From Nymphalis io (taxonomy: Eukaryota > Arthropoda > Insecta > Lepidoptera > Nymphalidae), in assembly GCF_905147045.1 (NCBI RefSeq), contig NC_065917.1, positions 310,001 through 374,000 on the forward strand: a stretch of DNA of 64,000 nucleotides, read 5' to 3'. Under the pieces are notes generated by a model, which had not been told where the DNA came from, ran no database searches, and was given only the letters and a program-made list of their open reading frames with translations. Each line of letters opens with the position of its first letter. Position 1 is the first letter of the stretch. Below are positions 10,674-20,439 of this stretch, piece by piece. Position numbers and translations under genes: made by a program.

Positions 10674-10966
10674 AGAAAGTTTCGTCGTAAACCAAAATCC
10701 AATCTTAACGTTTTTTCGCCATACGTCTTGATAGGTGTGTTGTTTGCGGCAAATAATCTGCAGGCGTTTTCGATTTTTGTATTGCTTCTATAATTTGATG
10801 CTGATAATACGGATATATCGGCGCCGGTATCCACGAGGAAACGTTCTCGAGTGTTGCGATCGTAGATACATAGGCGGTTGCTGGCAGTAGGGACATCGAG
10901 GTCCGCCGTAGTCGATGTCGGAGCTAGTTTAAAGCTTTGTTTCTTCGGCAACACGGCGATTCGCAA
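10640..10966 (-). pseudogene. Gypsy element 1 aspartic protease region
   Basis: This frame contains FLVDTGADISVL, the DTGA active site of a retroelement aspartic protease. It overlaps the start of the RT frame by a few codons in another frame, and the gag frame ends just inside it, so frame breaks separate gag, protease and RT. Without a reference it is unclear which of these shifts are original and which are decay. Confidence 0.8.
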
Positions 10967-11769
10967 CGCTTCGCTTTATCGCCGAATCGGTAATGGTATT
11001 TACATTCCCACGTGGCATCGCCGGGCTTCACAGATGATTTGTTTCTTGTTGAGTTTGAATTGGATCGTGGCCTTGACTGGGAGCGATAGCGACGGTATTG
11101 ACGATGTGTGGAGCGGCCGCGTATTTCGTTGATTTCTAGCGACAATTTTTCTAGCTGCTTCGATAACATTGCTATTTGTGTTGATACGGCGTCGTTCGTA
11201 GTTGTTGTTGCGGTCGATACAGCGGCGATCATCGCGGGCTCGGAGTATTCCGCCATCTTGTCGGCCATGGCGGCGAGTGTGTCGAGTGATGACTCGGTAT
11301 TTACGGATAGAACAACGCGTATCTGAGTAGGTAAATGCTTAAGCCACTCGATACGGAGCCCTTCGTTCGTAATCATACCGGCGCTTAGTTCTCGCATCTT
11401 GCGAAGTAATTGAGAGGGTTTCTGGTCACCCAGCTGTAGACCGCTGACGAGCTTCTGGAAGTTCTTTACGTCTGATTTTTCATATACGGCGAGTAGTCGG
11501 TTCTTCAATGTGATATATTAATCAGTAGCCGGCGTGTCGTATAGAATGTCGGTGACGTGTTGCAGGTCCGTGGCTTGCAGCTGTTGCAGGACGTAACGGA
11601 ACTTCTGATCATCGGAAGTCTTCAAGGGGTCGACGACAGCTTCAAATTGTATGAACCAGGCTCGTGGAAGGTCCCTCCAGAATGGTAGTATCCGTGACTG
11701 TACGGAGATGGCTGCCAGGTCTACCTCGGCCAGAGGTTTGGGGTCTTGAGCAGCAGTATCTTGATCCAT
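10924..11769 (-). pseudogene. Gypsy element 1 gag (interrupted)
   Basis: This capsid/nucleocapsid-like protein starts MDQDTAAQDPKP at 11769, includes LPFWRDLPRAWFIQFEA and ends in an Arg/Ser-rich tail with CKYHYRFGDKAKRCESPC, the motif usual at the end of gag in this gypsy lineage. A TAA at about 11518-11520 interrupts it after about 83 codons; the frame reopens at once (YITLKNRLLAVYE). The protein is therefore not made whole. Confidence 0.8.
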
Positions 11770-12065
11770 TTTCTCAACGTCGGTAGGTCACCACTGTAGG
11801 GGCTCTTGCTTCCCTAACTATTTCGGAGGTTTCTTGAGTATCGTAATAAACTTGTTGATGCTTCAGGTGGAATGATTTTATTTGAAATTTACACAGATAT
11901 ATATACAAAAATGAAAATTATTAATAACCAATAAACAATATTTACAGAAATTCGTCTCCAATAAAAAGTTTCACATTATAACCAATGAAATTGGATTATA
12001 ATGTGAGTTACAATTTAATTACCGGTTTACCAATCGGAAGGGCTATAACAAGAATAAAATTCTTT

Positions 12066-12336
12066 AAGAAAATTATGTACAAATCAAAACATTGGCTTTT
12101 CTACCAATAGCGAGTGAGTATGTAAGAACAATAATTATTTCTTACGAATTGTACGAGAGGTGAGGGGCGCACCGTCGCCGCGGGGGGCACCATATAAATA
12201 CGCGCCTATCTGTGTCCATACAAAACTCGGCGTATGTGCTCCTACGTTTTAGTAACCGCGCGCCTTCGGCTCGCGACGGTCATATGCTTGATGTTTTGTA
12301 TGGACACTGCGTGTGGTAGGTAATGTAGGTCCCACA
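12066..12336 (-). repeat. 5' LTR of gypsy element 1
   Basis: This is the upstream LTR in element orientation and matches 8725-8995 over 271 bases. The stretch 11770-12065 between it and gag is leader sequence with no clear primer-binding site that I could match to a tRNA. Confidence 0.85.
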
Positions 12337-12507
12337 GTGCTATTTTGATTTTAAATAAGAATATTTAATTTAAATCTCAGTTTATTTGAAATTTTAAGTC
12401 AACTAACTTCTAAATAAGTTATTATTATAACAATTTAACATACGATAATATTATCATAGTCGTGTCACCGTGGCGTCACGGAAGGGTAGATAGGCAAACA
12501 TGGTATA

Positions 12508-13275
12508 ACTAAGAATTTATTTTATTTATATACTCTTTATTGCACACCAATATAGACAAAAATAATAGGAGTAAAACAAAACAAAGAAAAGAAAAATGTA
12601 CAATAGGCGGCCTTATCGCTAAAACAGCGATCTCTTCCAGGCAACCTTTGGTAGAGGAGAGAGATAGGATGGTAGGGGTGTGCAATTATTTAATACATAA
12701 AAAAAAAAAAATAGATACAATATATATATATGTATATATACGATACATAAATAAATATTCCATAAATATATAATTATATAATAATATAATATACATACAC
12801 ATTATAAATATATACATTTACATACTATAGATACTTACATAATAAATAAAATATTTAATTGCAGTATTTCTTCATGAAGCAAGATAGTGCTCTTTTATCA
12901 TTTTTTTAAAAGAAGTAATAGTTGGTGCACGTCTTGCTTCTAGTGGAAGAGAGTTCCAAAGACGAATTGAATGGACTGTAAATGAGTCACTATAAAAAGA
13001 TGTTGTATGAGGTGGTATTTTTAAAATCAAATTCTCTTCAGAACGAAGATTATGGCTATGTGAAGAACTAAGAAATTGAAAACGTTCTTTTAGATATGAA
13101 GGAGAAGACGGATTGAACAGACTACAGTACAGAAGTTGAAGGATGTGAGTATTCCTGCGAAGCCGGATTGGGAGCCACTTGAGCTTTTTACGAAATTCAG
13201 AAACGTGATCATATTTACGAAGACCAAATATGAATCGGATGCAAAGATTTTGGAGACGCTCAAGTTTATTAAATT
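12508..13275 (-). mobile_element. CR1/Jockey-type LINE, 3' fragment
   Basis: On the - strand (13272 to 12877) it encodes the C-terminal tail of a LINE ORF2: RLQNLCIRFIFGLRKYD, then KLKWLPIRLRRN, then RLWNSLPLEARRA and a stop. The part 12508-12876 is a 3' UTR rich in AT repeats. It interrupts the right arm of the fold-back element at aattta/atg, so it inserted after that element. Confidence 0.8.
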
Positions 13276-13600
13276 AATGTTTTTGAATGTACATATTTTC
13301 AAATATAAAGACATAACCTTTTACTGTTGCGATTTCTGTTTCTCTTTTTTAATTTCAAATGAAATTTTGGTGGTAATTCTCCACCGCGTCATTGGCGTTT
13401 TAAGAAATATTAACCATCATTTATATTGTCAATGTGCCACCAACACCAACAATCCATTGTGTATGTACGTTATTCCATAAATCTAGTCATATAATTATTT
13501 AATATTAACTAGAAATTGGATGTATGTGTGTACATACATAAGAAGCCATTAGTTCCATATTATATTTTCATATATATATATATATATATATAAGCCTTTA

Positions 13601-13810
13601 TATATTGCAATATTATTTATACATAAGCATAGACGTTTTGCATGTATGTTATATACGTACTAAAAACTCTGACACTGATTAATTAACTGACTGAATAACA
13701 ATGAGTTATGAGTGAAAATTTGCTCGATCACATATGATGGTTTATTAAAAATTTGTCCGCTAGTGTTAAATATATGAAAGTTTATATGGATGGTCCACTT
13801 TTTTTTTATA
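13601..13810. other. Unassigned AT-rich spacer
   Basis: I see no exon, repeat unit or RNA gene here, only AT-rich sequence between the fold-back element and the MITE. Confidence 0.5.
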
Positions 13811-14090
13811 CAGTGTTGCCAACTTGGGGGTTTTTCCCCTAAATAGGGCTATGTCAGATGAAATCAAATAGGATATTTTCAGGTCAGACATTTTTTAGGA
13901 GGAACATTTTTTTAAAGAAATTCTCTCCGGGGATTAACTCTTCAGCTTCATTTAATTGAGTATATTTCAAGTTTACTAATGCTACTTGCAGTACTTGATT
14001 TGCTTTTTTTTAACATCATATTATAAATGTATTTTGTATTTGTTTCAATTCATCCGTCAGGAGGATGCTTCTAAGAGGTTGGCAACACTG
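13811..14090. mobile_element. hAT-like MITE
   Basis: A 280-bp non-coding unit has perfect 13-bp terminal inverted repeats cagtgttgccaac. The flanks tttttata and tttttatg agree at seven of eight positions, in line with the 8-bp duplications made by hAT transposases; CAG-type ends also fit hAT. It encodes nothing and would have been moved by an element elsewhere. Confidence 0.65.
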
Positions 14091-14114
14091 TTTTTATGTA
14101 ACATAAAAATACCA

Positions 14115-14305
14115 TCATCGTTTGTCGTTTTTTGTGTCCCTCGTGCCTGTAGTTACACTGTTTTACTCACCAACAATAATGCTATTGCTGTTTGGCGGCA
14201 GAATATATTATAAGTGTGTGTGGTAACTGGTGGTAAGGACATTGTGCAAACCCGCCTGGGTAGGTACCACCCACTCATCAGATATTCTACCGCTGAACAG
14301 GAATA
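14115..14305 (+). repeat. Dispersed repeat D, 3' part
   Basis: This copy includes gtgcctgtagttacactg, aacaataatgctattgctg and gcgggtttgcacaatg in antisense. It is the same family as at 21855-22135. Confidence 0.6.
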
Positions 14306-14586
14306 TAACATAAAAAAATAAATATCATTATCATACTTAAGTATTTTACGCAACACCACAAATTATACCAAAATTAAACTATTTAATTCCATTCCGCAAA
14401 GTGAGTTTGATGTATGTATTCGTTACCTCGATAATGGCCGTCTAACGCACGTTCCCGACATGCACAGAGTACTGGAACCCTGGGTAGATGGCCGTGGAAT
14501 GTCTCAGGACATGCACGGATGCCTGTTACATTCAATCAAATTTAATTCATGACCGCATTACATATTATATTGCACAGTCTGTGCTA
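14306..14586. other. Spacer without recognised genes
   Basis: No exon or element is recognised. It borders the 585-bp duplicated block that follows. Confidence 0.4.
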
Positions 14587-15180
14587 ATATTGCTAGCATA
14601 TAAAAAAAACAGCCAAGATGGTTCAGGCACCACTGAATTTTCATGTACTTAATTTGTGATTATAATTCATCTCGTACTTTACGATGAAGGAAAACATCGT
14701 GAGGAAACCTGCATGTGTCTAATTTCACTGAAATTCTGCCACATGTGTATTTACCAAACCGCACTGGAGCAGCGTGGTGGAATAAACTCCAAACCTTCTC
14801 CTCAAAAAAGGGAGAGGAGGCCTTTAGCCCAGCAGTAGGACATTCACGTGCTGTTACGGATAAAAAAAAACACACACACAATGTGCTGTGCAAACATATA
14901 CAAGTCTATAGTCGATTCCAATAGCAAGTAGAGTATATAAGCAACTTTGACCTTGAAATTTGGTCGAAATCTTAATATTCTGTGGTATTGACTATGGATT
15001 CGCGAAAAATTTACCGTTTTGGTTATCTGTGAAGTTGTTATCGGAACTTTGTAAGTAAAACTAAAGTGTATATAAGTAGTTAAGTGTAACAGTGTCGTGT
15101 TATATATAGAGATATATTGATCGAGAAGTGTTTGTGGTGTACAATACAGCAGAGCTGGTAGCGAATCGCGTGGAATCGCA
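14587..15180 (+). repeat. Duplicated 590-bp block (first copy)
   Basis: It matches 38474-39074 in the same orientation almost base for base. It begins in a decayed SINE B (14600-14860) and continues through single-copy-like sequence with ccttgaaatttggtcgaa to gcgtggaatcgc. Here it lies downstream (gene strand) of exon 13; in copy R it joins directly to the intron after exon 10, which shows a deletion of exons 11-13 there. Confidence 0.85.
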
Positions 15181-15229
15181 TATCTAAGGTTTGCTAATCT
15201 TTTAAAAACGAGTAGAGTTTTCTGCTCAC

Positions 15230-15499
15230 CTGAAAGTATATACAGCGTCTAGGGTCGTTTGGGTCTTCGAGGAACACCAGGTCGTCACACACGCACTTGT
15301 CCTGCGTGTCGCTCGACACGTGCGCGTCGCTGTACTTGCTCCCGTCGTCCGACACGTACACGTTCGTGCACTTCGTGTCCGATGTCTTCGTGAGGCTGGT
15401 CTTCACGTTGGCGATGTCCTGGAGGATATTCTTGTTCTGTCTCCTTGCGTTCTTTCGATTCTTCTCGGAAGCTTGCGACGAGTGGACTAGTTCTGATAT
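15230..15499 (-). CDS. Unrecognised 90-codon exon downstream of GTPBP2 exon 12
   Basis: A clean exon: acceptor ttgttacag, 90 open codons in phase 0 and donor gtgagc. It encodes ISELVHSSQASEKNRK, a basic, probably helical stretch RKNARRQNKNILQD, then a Ser/Asp/Cys-rich part ending CVCDDLVFLEDPNDPRRC. Phase and strand are compatible with exon 12, but the sequence does not resemble the beta-barrel end expected for GTPBP2. It may belong to a neighbouring gene, a diverged C-terminus or a rearranged locus. I do not recognise the family. Confidence 0.55.
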
Positions 15500-15544
15500 C
15501 TGTAACAATGAATTTTGAAAATAAAAAATATATCACTTTTTTAA

Positions 15545-15740
15545 TTTCGTATAGGTACGCTGGCAAATGACCACCTTATGGTAAGTGGTCGTCACTACCC
15601 ATAAACTTTGTCACAGTCTATTAACCACCCCTAACATCGAAATGCGCCGTCAACCTTGGGAACTAAGATATTAAGTCTCTTGTGCCTATAGTTACACTGT
15701 CTAACTCATCTTTCAAACTAGCACACAATAATACTAAGTA
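15545..15740 (+). repeat. Dispersed repeat D
   Basis: This diverged copy contains gaccaccttatggtaagtgg, then catcgaaatgcgccgtcaacc, as in 21855-22135. It lies in the intron between exons 12 and 13. Confidence 0.65.
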
Positions 15741-15993
15741 TTGCCATGGCGGTAGAAACGTTATTCAAAAAAGCCTTTTTAAATCGTTTGTATAATATAA
15801 TTTTAAATATAAAGCTACAACCAGTATGGCTACTCTGTAAGAACATTCTCTCACTCATCATCATCATGTCAACATTTCAACGGAGAGTGATGAATCTAAG
15901 ATTCTAGAATAGCACTACTGGCCGCGTATATATATTCTGTCTTAAATACATGTAAGTTTTTATTTAGTAATAAGGTTTGAATTAGCGACCCAC

Positions 15994-16223
15994 CTGTCGT
16001 CCTCTGCAAGTCCCGCGCGGACAGCCTCCGAAGGTGGGCCGCTCGTGTCCCGCGGCGTAGCCCCCCGGCCGCGCTAGCAGCACCATGCCCTGCCGCAGTC
16101 CCGGCGGGAAGCGACCCAGGCCCAGCGACGCCGACTGTCCCGCGCGCACGCTGCCGCACGGGACCCGGTTGCGGTATATCGTGAGCACGGATATCTCCGA
16201 GAACTCGCCGGACTCCAGAGGTT
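15994..16223 (-). CDS. GTPBP2: GTPBP2-like GTPase, exon 12 (C-terminal barrel), copy M
   Basis: The exon runs from a ctgcag acceptor preceded by a C-run to a gtgggt donor. It encodes PLESGEFSEISVLTIYRNR, then VRAGQSASLGLGRF and LRQGMVLL. The family reads ELRVCSIQRNR, LRAGQAATLALGDF and LRKGMVMVSP here, so domain II/III of the GTPase is clear. After MVLL the match fades (ARPGGYAAGHERPTFGGC), and the conserved family C-terminus is not found in the window. Incoming phase is 1, matching exon 11; outgoing phase is 0. Confidence 0.8.
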
Positions 16224-16291
16224 CTGCAGGGGGGGGGGGTGTTAAATGTACGTCGCTCTATTCATCTCACAACTAACAGAACGCAACGCAC

Positions 16292-16406
16292 CTATGACAA
16301 GTTCGTCGCCCTCGTAGAGTCGCCCTCGCGCGAGCAGTCCCCCCACGACGGGCCCCGTCGAGTCCCCTACGTGGAAAATTTCGTCTATTTGAAACTCGCA
16401 CGCCTC
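16292..16406 (-). CDS. GTPBP2: GTPBP2-like GTPase, exon 11, copy M
   Basis: Acceptor ctttacag, donor gtgcgt, phases 0 and 1. It encodes EACEFQIDEIFHVGD, then VVGGLLARGRLYEGDELV. The family reads TEFQVDEIYTVPEVGTVVGGTLSSGxxxEGDQLVVG, so this is the start of the beta-barrel domain after the G domain. It occurs only in copy M. Confidence 0.88.
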
Positions 16407-16486
16407 CTGTAAAGTGACATAAATTATAACATTTATAATTTAATAAAAAGGATACTAGTCAACTGCGCAACATATGGTTCACTCAC

Positions 16487-16605
16487 GTCCTCGGAGCGCT
16501 GCAGGTCACGGCGCGGCGCCAGCGCCAGCAGGCACGCGTGCAGCGCGTTGAGGCCGGCGCCGCGCGCGCAGCTCACCGGGAACACGGCCACCCTGCCGGC
16601 CGACA
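16487..16605 (-). CDS. GTPBP2: GTPBP2-like GTPase, exon 10 (end of G domain), copy M
   Basis: It encodes SAGRVAVFPVSCARG, then LNALHACLLALAPRR, matching the G5 region and following helix of the family (TPIFTLSSVSGENLDLLKVFLNILPP). The donor is gtgagt in phase 0, compatible with exon 11. The 5' end is uncertain: the nearest AG (16606-16607) gives a phase that does not fit exon 9, and a SINE A fragment with an (AT)n tail lies right upstream. A near-identical copy is at 39111-39229. Confidence 0.8.
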
Positions 16606-16632
16606 CTACCGTGATTTGCGTTCAACTATATA

Positions 16633-16737
16633 TATATATATATCTGATCCGAAACTAAGCAGAGCTTGTACTATGGCAACCAGACAACTGATATACTATT
16701 GTATAGACAATTACACACAGACTCAGGTAAAACAGAC
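16633..16737 (-). mobile_element. SINE A fragment
   Basis: This carries only the body part (ctaagcagagcttg to cacagactcag in + orientation), with an (AT)n stretch beside exon 10. The same fragment is in copy R at 39265-39356. Its inner end marks an orientation switch: exon 9 on the + strand starts about 35 bases further on. Confidence 0.7.
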
Positions 16738-16772
16738 ATGTTAATGCATGATATATATTGGTATTATTACAG

Positions 16773-16882
16773 AAACCGCTGTTAATAACTGACGAGAATA
16801 TGGCAAGGAACTGCGTCGCGCCGCAAAAGTCGATACTGGACACCATAGATAATGTAGACAAGGAAATCAAAAAGGATGAGGA
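16773..16882 (+). CDS. GTPBP2: GTPBP2-like GTPase, exon 9, copy M (inverted relative to exons 10-12)
   Basis: Acceptor gtattattacag, donor gtgagt, 110 bases, phases 0 and 2. It encodes KPLLITDENMARNCVAPQ and a charged helix IDNVDKEIKKDEE. The family has xxPMLVTSEDDA at this point, a moderate match. The copy on the other strand (39506-39615) is almost identical. Because the neighbouring exons 10-12 are on the - strand, it cannot be spliced to them without an inversion. Confidence 0.75.
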
Positions 16883-16896
16883 GTGAGTAGCTTCAC

Positions 16897-18775
16897 AAGC
16901 CTTTATTTATTTATTTATTTATTTATTTTTTAAGGACCACTAGTAGCTACTACATGTTTTAATGACAAATGTAAAACAATTTAGTGAAAATAGCTAACAT
17001 GTGAAGCTTTTTAAAGTAGCCACAACAATTACAATATTTGTTTTAAAAATACATTAACACATAATTATAGCAACATGAGTAGAAAGATTAAAAAAAAAAA
17101 AAGTCCAAATTGGTACAAATTAAAGATCATAAAAAAATAAACATGCACTTAATAAAATTAAAATTAATAACACAAATAGTTTGAAATTGATATAGGTACA
17201 AATTAAAATTAAATAATTCATTAAATTCATGCAAAGTTTACGTTACAAAAAAATTACTAAAAATATACTAATTAATACAAAATAAAATTAAGATAACATT
17301 ATTTATTATTTATTTATTTATTTATTATTTATTTGCATCTCTCAACAATTCTAGCGCCCGTTTACGATAAATCATGGCAGAGTCATTAAAAATATCTAGA
17401 TCTTGACAAAAACCATTGTACAACCGTGATGATCTAGGCATTGGTGCATTACATCCTAATTTCGTTTTTGATATTCTGACATCAAAAGTGCCCAGAAAAC
17501 TACGAACATTGCGCCCTGGAATACGATAGTATATCTTTTCAAGTAAGTAAGTACAGTCGATCTCGTTACGAATTATCTTAAATAGGAAAGAGAGATCTAA
17601 TAATTGTCTGCGTACAGAGAGACTATCCATATTAAAGTCTTTCAAGAGATTGCTGTAATTTTTATTAGATTTATTGTATGAGGTTTTTTTGTTTCTGGAT
17701 AGATGATATACAAATCGCTTCTGTATTCTCTCTATACGCAGACGATGTACATTGTAACAAGGATTCCACACAACACTACCGTACTCCAGTACACTACGCA
17801 CGTAAGCGTTATAGATTATTTTTTTCGTGTTATTCGTGAAGTGTTTACCATTTCTAATTAAAAATCCTAACGTTTTGGAACTTTTCGTAATTATTTTATT
17901 GAAGTGCGGGACAAAAGTAAGCTTGTCATCAAAAATGACACCCAAATCACTTATTTCAAAAACTTCCTCCAACTTGATGTTATCAATGCTATATATTGTT
18001 TTGATTATATTGAGCTTCCGCGTAAATTTTATATGCTTGCATTTACTGACGTTTAATTCCATTTTATTATTTTTACACCAATTATATATAGCATTAATAT
18101 CCACCTGTAAGAGCTCTGAGTCAGCTAAGTTGTTTATTACTTTTGTTAATTTTAAATCGTCCGCAAATAAAAATACTCTACTATAATGTACCGTATCGCA
18201 AATATCATTAATGAAGATATTAAAGAGCCAAGGTCCTAAGTGTGACCCTTGAGGAACCCCGAAGCAGGCTTTATATAGACTCGAGCTAAAACCTTTTAAG
18301 ACAACAAATTGTTGTCTATTGTATAAATATGATTTGAACCACTCAAGCATATTACCATTGAATCCGTACTTGCTTAGTTTTAAGAGTAAAATATCGTGCG
18401 AAACTTTGTCGAAAGCCTTGGTTAAATCGGTATAAAGTCGTCGGTATAAAGCGTCAACTTGCTTGTGATTATCAATAGCTGGCACAATGAATTCACTGTA
18501 CGAAACAAGATTTGATGTTGTAGATCGACCCTTTATAAAGCCATGCTGGTAATTATTATTCATTTGCTTTACATGACATTCTAGATATGGGTAAACTATT
18601 GCTTCAAATACTTTGGCAAAAGTGGAAAGTATGGAAATCGGTCTATAATTCTCAATGCACTCACTACCCTTGGACTTATATACTGGTACGATCCTAGCTA
18701 TTTTCCACTTATCGGGAAAAACACCTGAGCGAAGTGATTCGTTGTATAATAAATATAAAGGGAAACTTAACTTTA
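16897..18775 (-). mobile_element. LINE B, 5'-truncated insertion in GTPBP2 intron, copy M
   Basis: A truncated copy of the CR1/Jockey-type LINE that is longer at 29.6-38.5 kb. Its 3' end has (AAAT)n (ttatttattt on the + strand at about 16897-16926). The flanks repeat ctttattta, a 9-bp target-site duplication. The homologous intron in copy R (about 39476-39490) reads straight through the unoccupied site, so this insertion followed the duplication. Confidence 0.9.
17325..18767 (-). pseudogene. LINE B ORF2, C-terminal RT part (truncated)
   Basis: This covers the RT from about SFPLYLLYNESLRSGVFP (18767) to the end (ELLRDANK, stop at 17325). RT motifs are DLTKAFDKVSH, GVPQGSHLGPWLF and the catalytic FADDLKLT. 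Near 18440 an extra stretch (ALYRRLYTDL) compared with 35968-38109 reflects a short local duplication. There is no endonuclease, so it is a dead-on-arrival copy. Confidence 0.85.
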
Positions 18776-18890
18776 TTTAACCCGAAGTGTTTCTGGGTGA
18801 ACTCTTATGTATGACCTTAAAACGAGTTCCATACTATTGGTAATGGTAATAGTATTGTCTATAGCTACGCCAACCACCCTTGCTAGATAC
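18776..18890. other. GTPBP2 intron 9/10 sequence, copy M
   Basis: This is an inverted match to 39362-39490 of copy R. It ends at ccttgctagatact, where it joins SINE A; the joined sequences share a stretch like caagtatcta, which suggests recombination through that homology. Confidence 0.75.
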
Positions 18891-19135
18891 TTGCCTTTCA
18901 TGCCAAAGGTCGTGGGTTCGATTCCCACCCAGGACAGACATTTGTGTGCATGAACATGTCTGTTTGTCCTGAGTCTGGGTGTAATTATCTATATAAGTAT
19001 GTATTTACAAAAGAAAAGTAGTATATGTATTATATCAGTTGTCTGGTTTCCATAACACAAGCTCTGCTTAATTTGGGATCAGATGACCGCGTGTGAATAA
19101 TGTCCAATATTATTATTTTTTTTTATTATTATTAT
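18891..19135 (+). mobile_element. SINE A, sense, at a rearrangement junction
   Basis: B-box gggttcgattcccac near 18915, full body, tail ending aatattattatt. The first bases of the head are replaced by intron 9/10 sequence. On its other side lies intron 6/7 sequence of copy M (from about 19140). In copies L and R the same SINE is followed by the R4/Dong element, which is absent here. Confidence 0.8.
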
Positions 19136-19261
19136 TATTATTATATTATTGCTTTCTCAAGATAAGTAATGTAGTAGGCCCAGTAACAACACTATTATTA
19201 ATGAAGTTTTATTAAATCGTTACTATCGAATGAATTTCTATGGATTGCTGTTATCAATAGT

Positions 19262-19640
19262 ATTAATAATAATAATGTCCTCCAGACCGATTTCAACGAC
19301 GGCGGCCAATCTGAAGAGAGATTAGCCAACTACGCAGGAGATATTATAGTGCACAAGTGTGTGCGCAAACACAGGTGCACTCTCTACTCCCAAACTCTCA
19401 TAATCCGATGGGACGGCGACCCGACACGACCGGAAAGAGTTCAGGCGCAGTTTTTTTAACGGTTTTACGTGCTTTCCGAGGCACGGGAGTGTACACACTT
19501 CCAACTTCCAGACTCCGGGCTGCTACTGAGAATTTTCTAACAGAAAAACCCAATAACTTTTTATTGTCCCGATCTGGGAATTGAACTCAGGACCTCCGGG
19601 GTCTGCGGTCTTATATGAAGCCACTAGACTACCGAGGCAG
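19262..19640 (-). mobile_element. SINE C, antisense, copy M
   Basis: This is the inverted homologue of 1788-2165. B-box gggaattgaactcagg in antisense lies at about 19573-19590. A short t-run change (cagtttttttaacgg) distinguishes it from copy L. Confidence 0.75.
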
Positions 19641-19862
19641 GCAAATGAGTTACCAATAGTATTGTGAACAGAGAGCTATAGTAACTATCGATAATATCGA
19701 CAATATTGACACAAGACGATACTTTCGGAAGTACTGTCGATAATAGTTTTCGAGGTCAAACTATCGATAGTTCTGCAACACTGATACCTGGGATTAGGTA
19801 AATGAAACTACAATTTATTAGATTACAAAAACAATCACTTCTACACTATATATACTCCGTAG

Positions 19863-20268
19863 CGCTTTCTATCGACTGTATCACGGCGAGTGCTCTGAGG
19901 AATTATTCTCTCTAATTCCTGCTTCCCCCTTCCTTCTTAAGTCCACGCGAGCTGGTTCTCGATGTCACCGCCTACCTGTAACATCAATTCCATCGCGAAC
20001 AAAGAAATTGGGCAACTCCTTTCTTTGTCGCACTTCCAAAAAATGGAATTCCTTACCAGCTCACGTGTTCCCCTCCTCTTACAACCCGGGTTCCTTCAAA
20101 CGAGGCGTGAAGAGGCATCTTGCGGGCCGGCAAGGCGAAGGCGGCTAGTGCAGAACGTTTTTCCCGTCTGTACTGGCCGTCGTCGCGTTTGGACTCTACT
20201 ACCACTTACCAACAGGTGGAGTAGAGTCATTTGCCCTCCCGGAGAATATAAAAAAAAAAAAGCGAATA
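19863..20268 (+). mobile_element. LINE E, 5'-truncated 3' end
   Basis: It encodes the last part of ORF2 (AFYRLYHGECSEELFSLIP, then KKWNSLPAHVFPSSYNPGSF, stop near 20137), then about 130 bases of 3' UTR and a poly(A) run. Copy L lacks it: there the intron reads ctagatattcgctacgg without interruption (about 1560-1576). The flanks repeat gcg or agcg, a short target-site duplication. Confidence 0.85.
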
Positions 20269-20439
20269 TCTAGACAGCGCGATTCAGGAATGTGACATTT
20301 CGAATGAGCGCCATCTATCGTTAACGGGGTGTAACATACGCCATCATACAACTGGATAATAGAATAACGGAAGCTTTTACAAAGATTAATATAATTGAAA
20401 AATGAGTATGAAAACTAGATACACATGTTTAGACAACTT

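Larger units (their letters stand above)
8725..12336 (-). mobile_element. Ty3/gypsy-type LTR retrotransposon (element 1), internally deleted
   Basis: Two 271-bp LTRs (8725-8995 and 12066-12336) differ at one noticed position (ggacgctgcg against ggacactgcg). Read on the - strand the LTR starts tgtgggacctac, and a purine tract (gagggggagtga) lies just before the 3' LTR, as expected for plus-strand priming. Order is gag, protease, RT, integrase. There is no env. RNase H and the integrase N-terminus are deleted, and gag has a stop and frame breaks. I found no matching target-site duplication. Confidence 0.85.
8295..13600. mobile_element. Fold-back element with long inverted ends, carrying later insertions
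   Basis: The two ends are inverted copies of each other for several hundred bases: 8295-8725 on the left, and 12435-12507 plus 13276-13600 on the right. Shared landmarks include ggaactaatggcttcttatg, gatgacgcggtgg-like sequence and gccacggtgac. An LTR retrotransposon (8725-12336) sits in the centre and a LINE fragment (12508-13275) splits the right arm. No transposase is visible, so this looks like a non-autonomous fold-back element or MITE. Confidence 0.7.

Noticed and set aside
17827..18186. 119-codon frames antisense to the LINE B RT (also 37248-37607)
   Set aside because: Mirror frames of a conserved coding region; the sense frame has the RT motifs.
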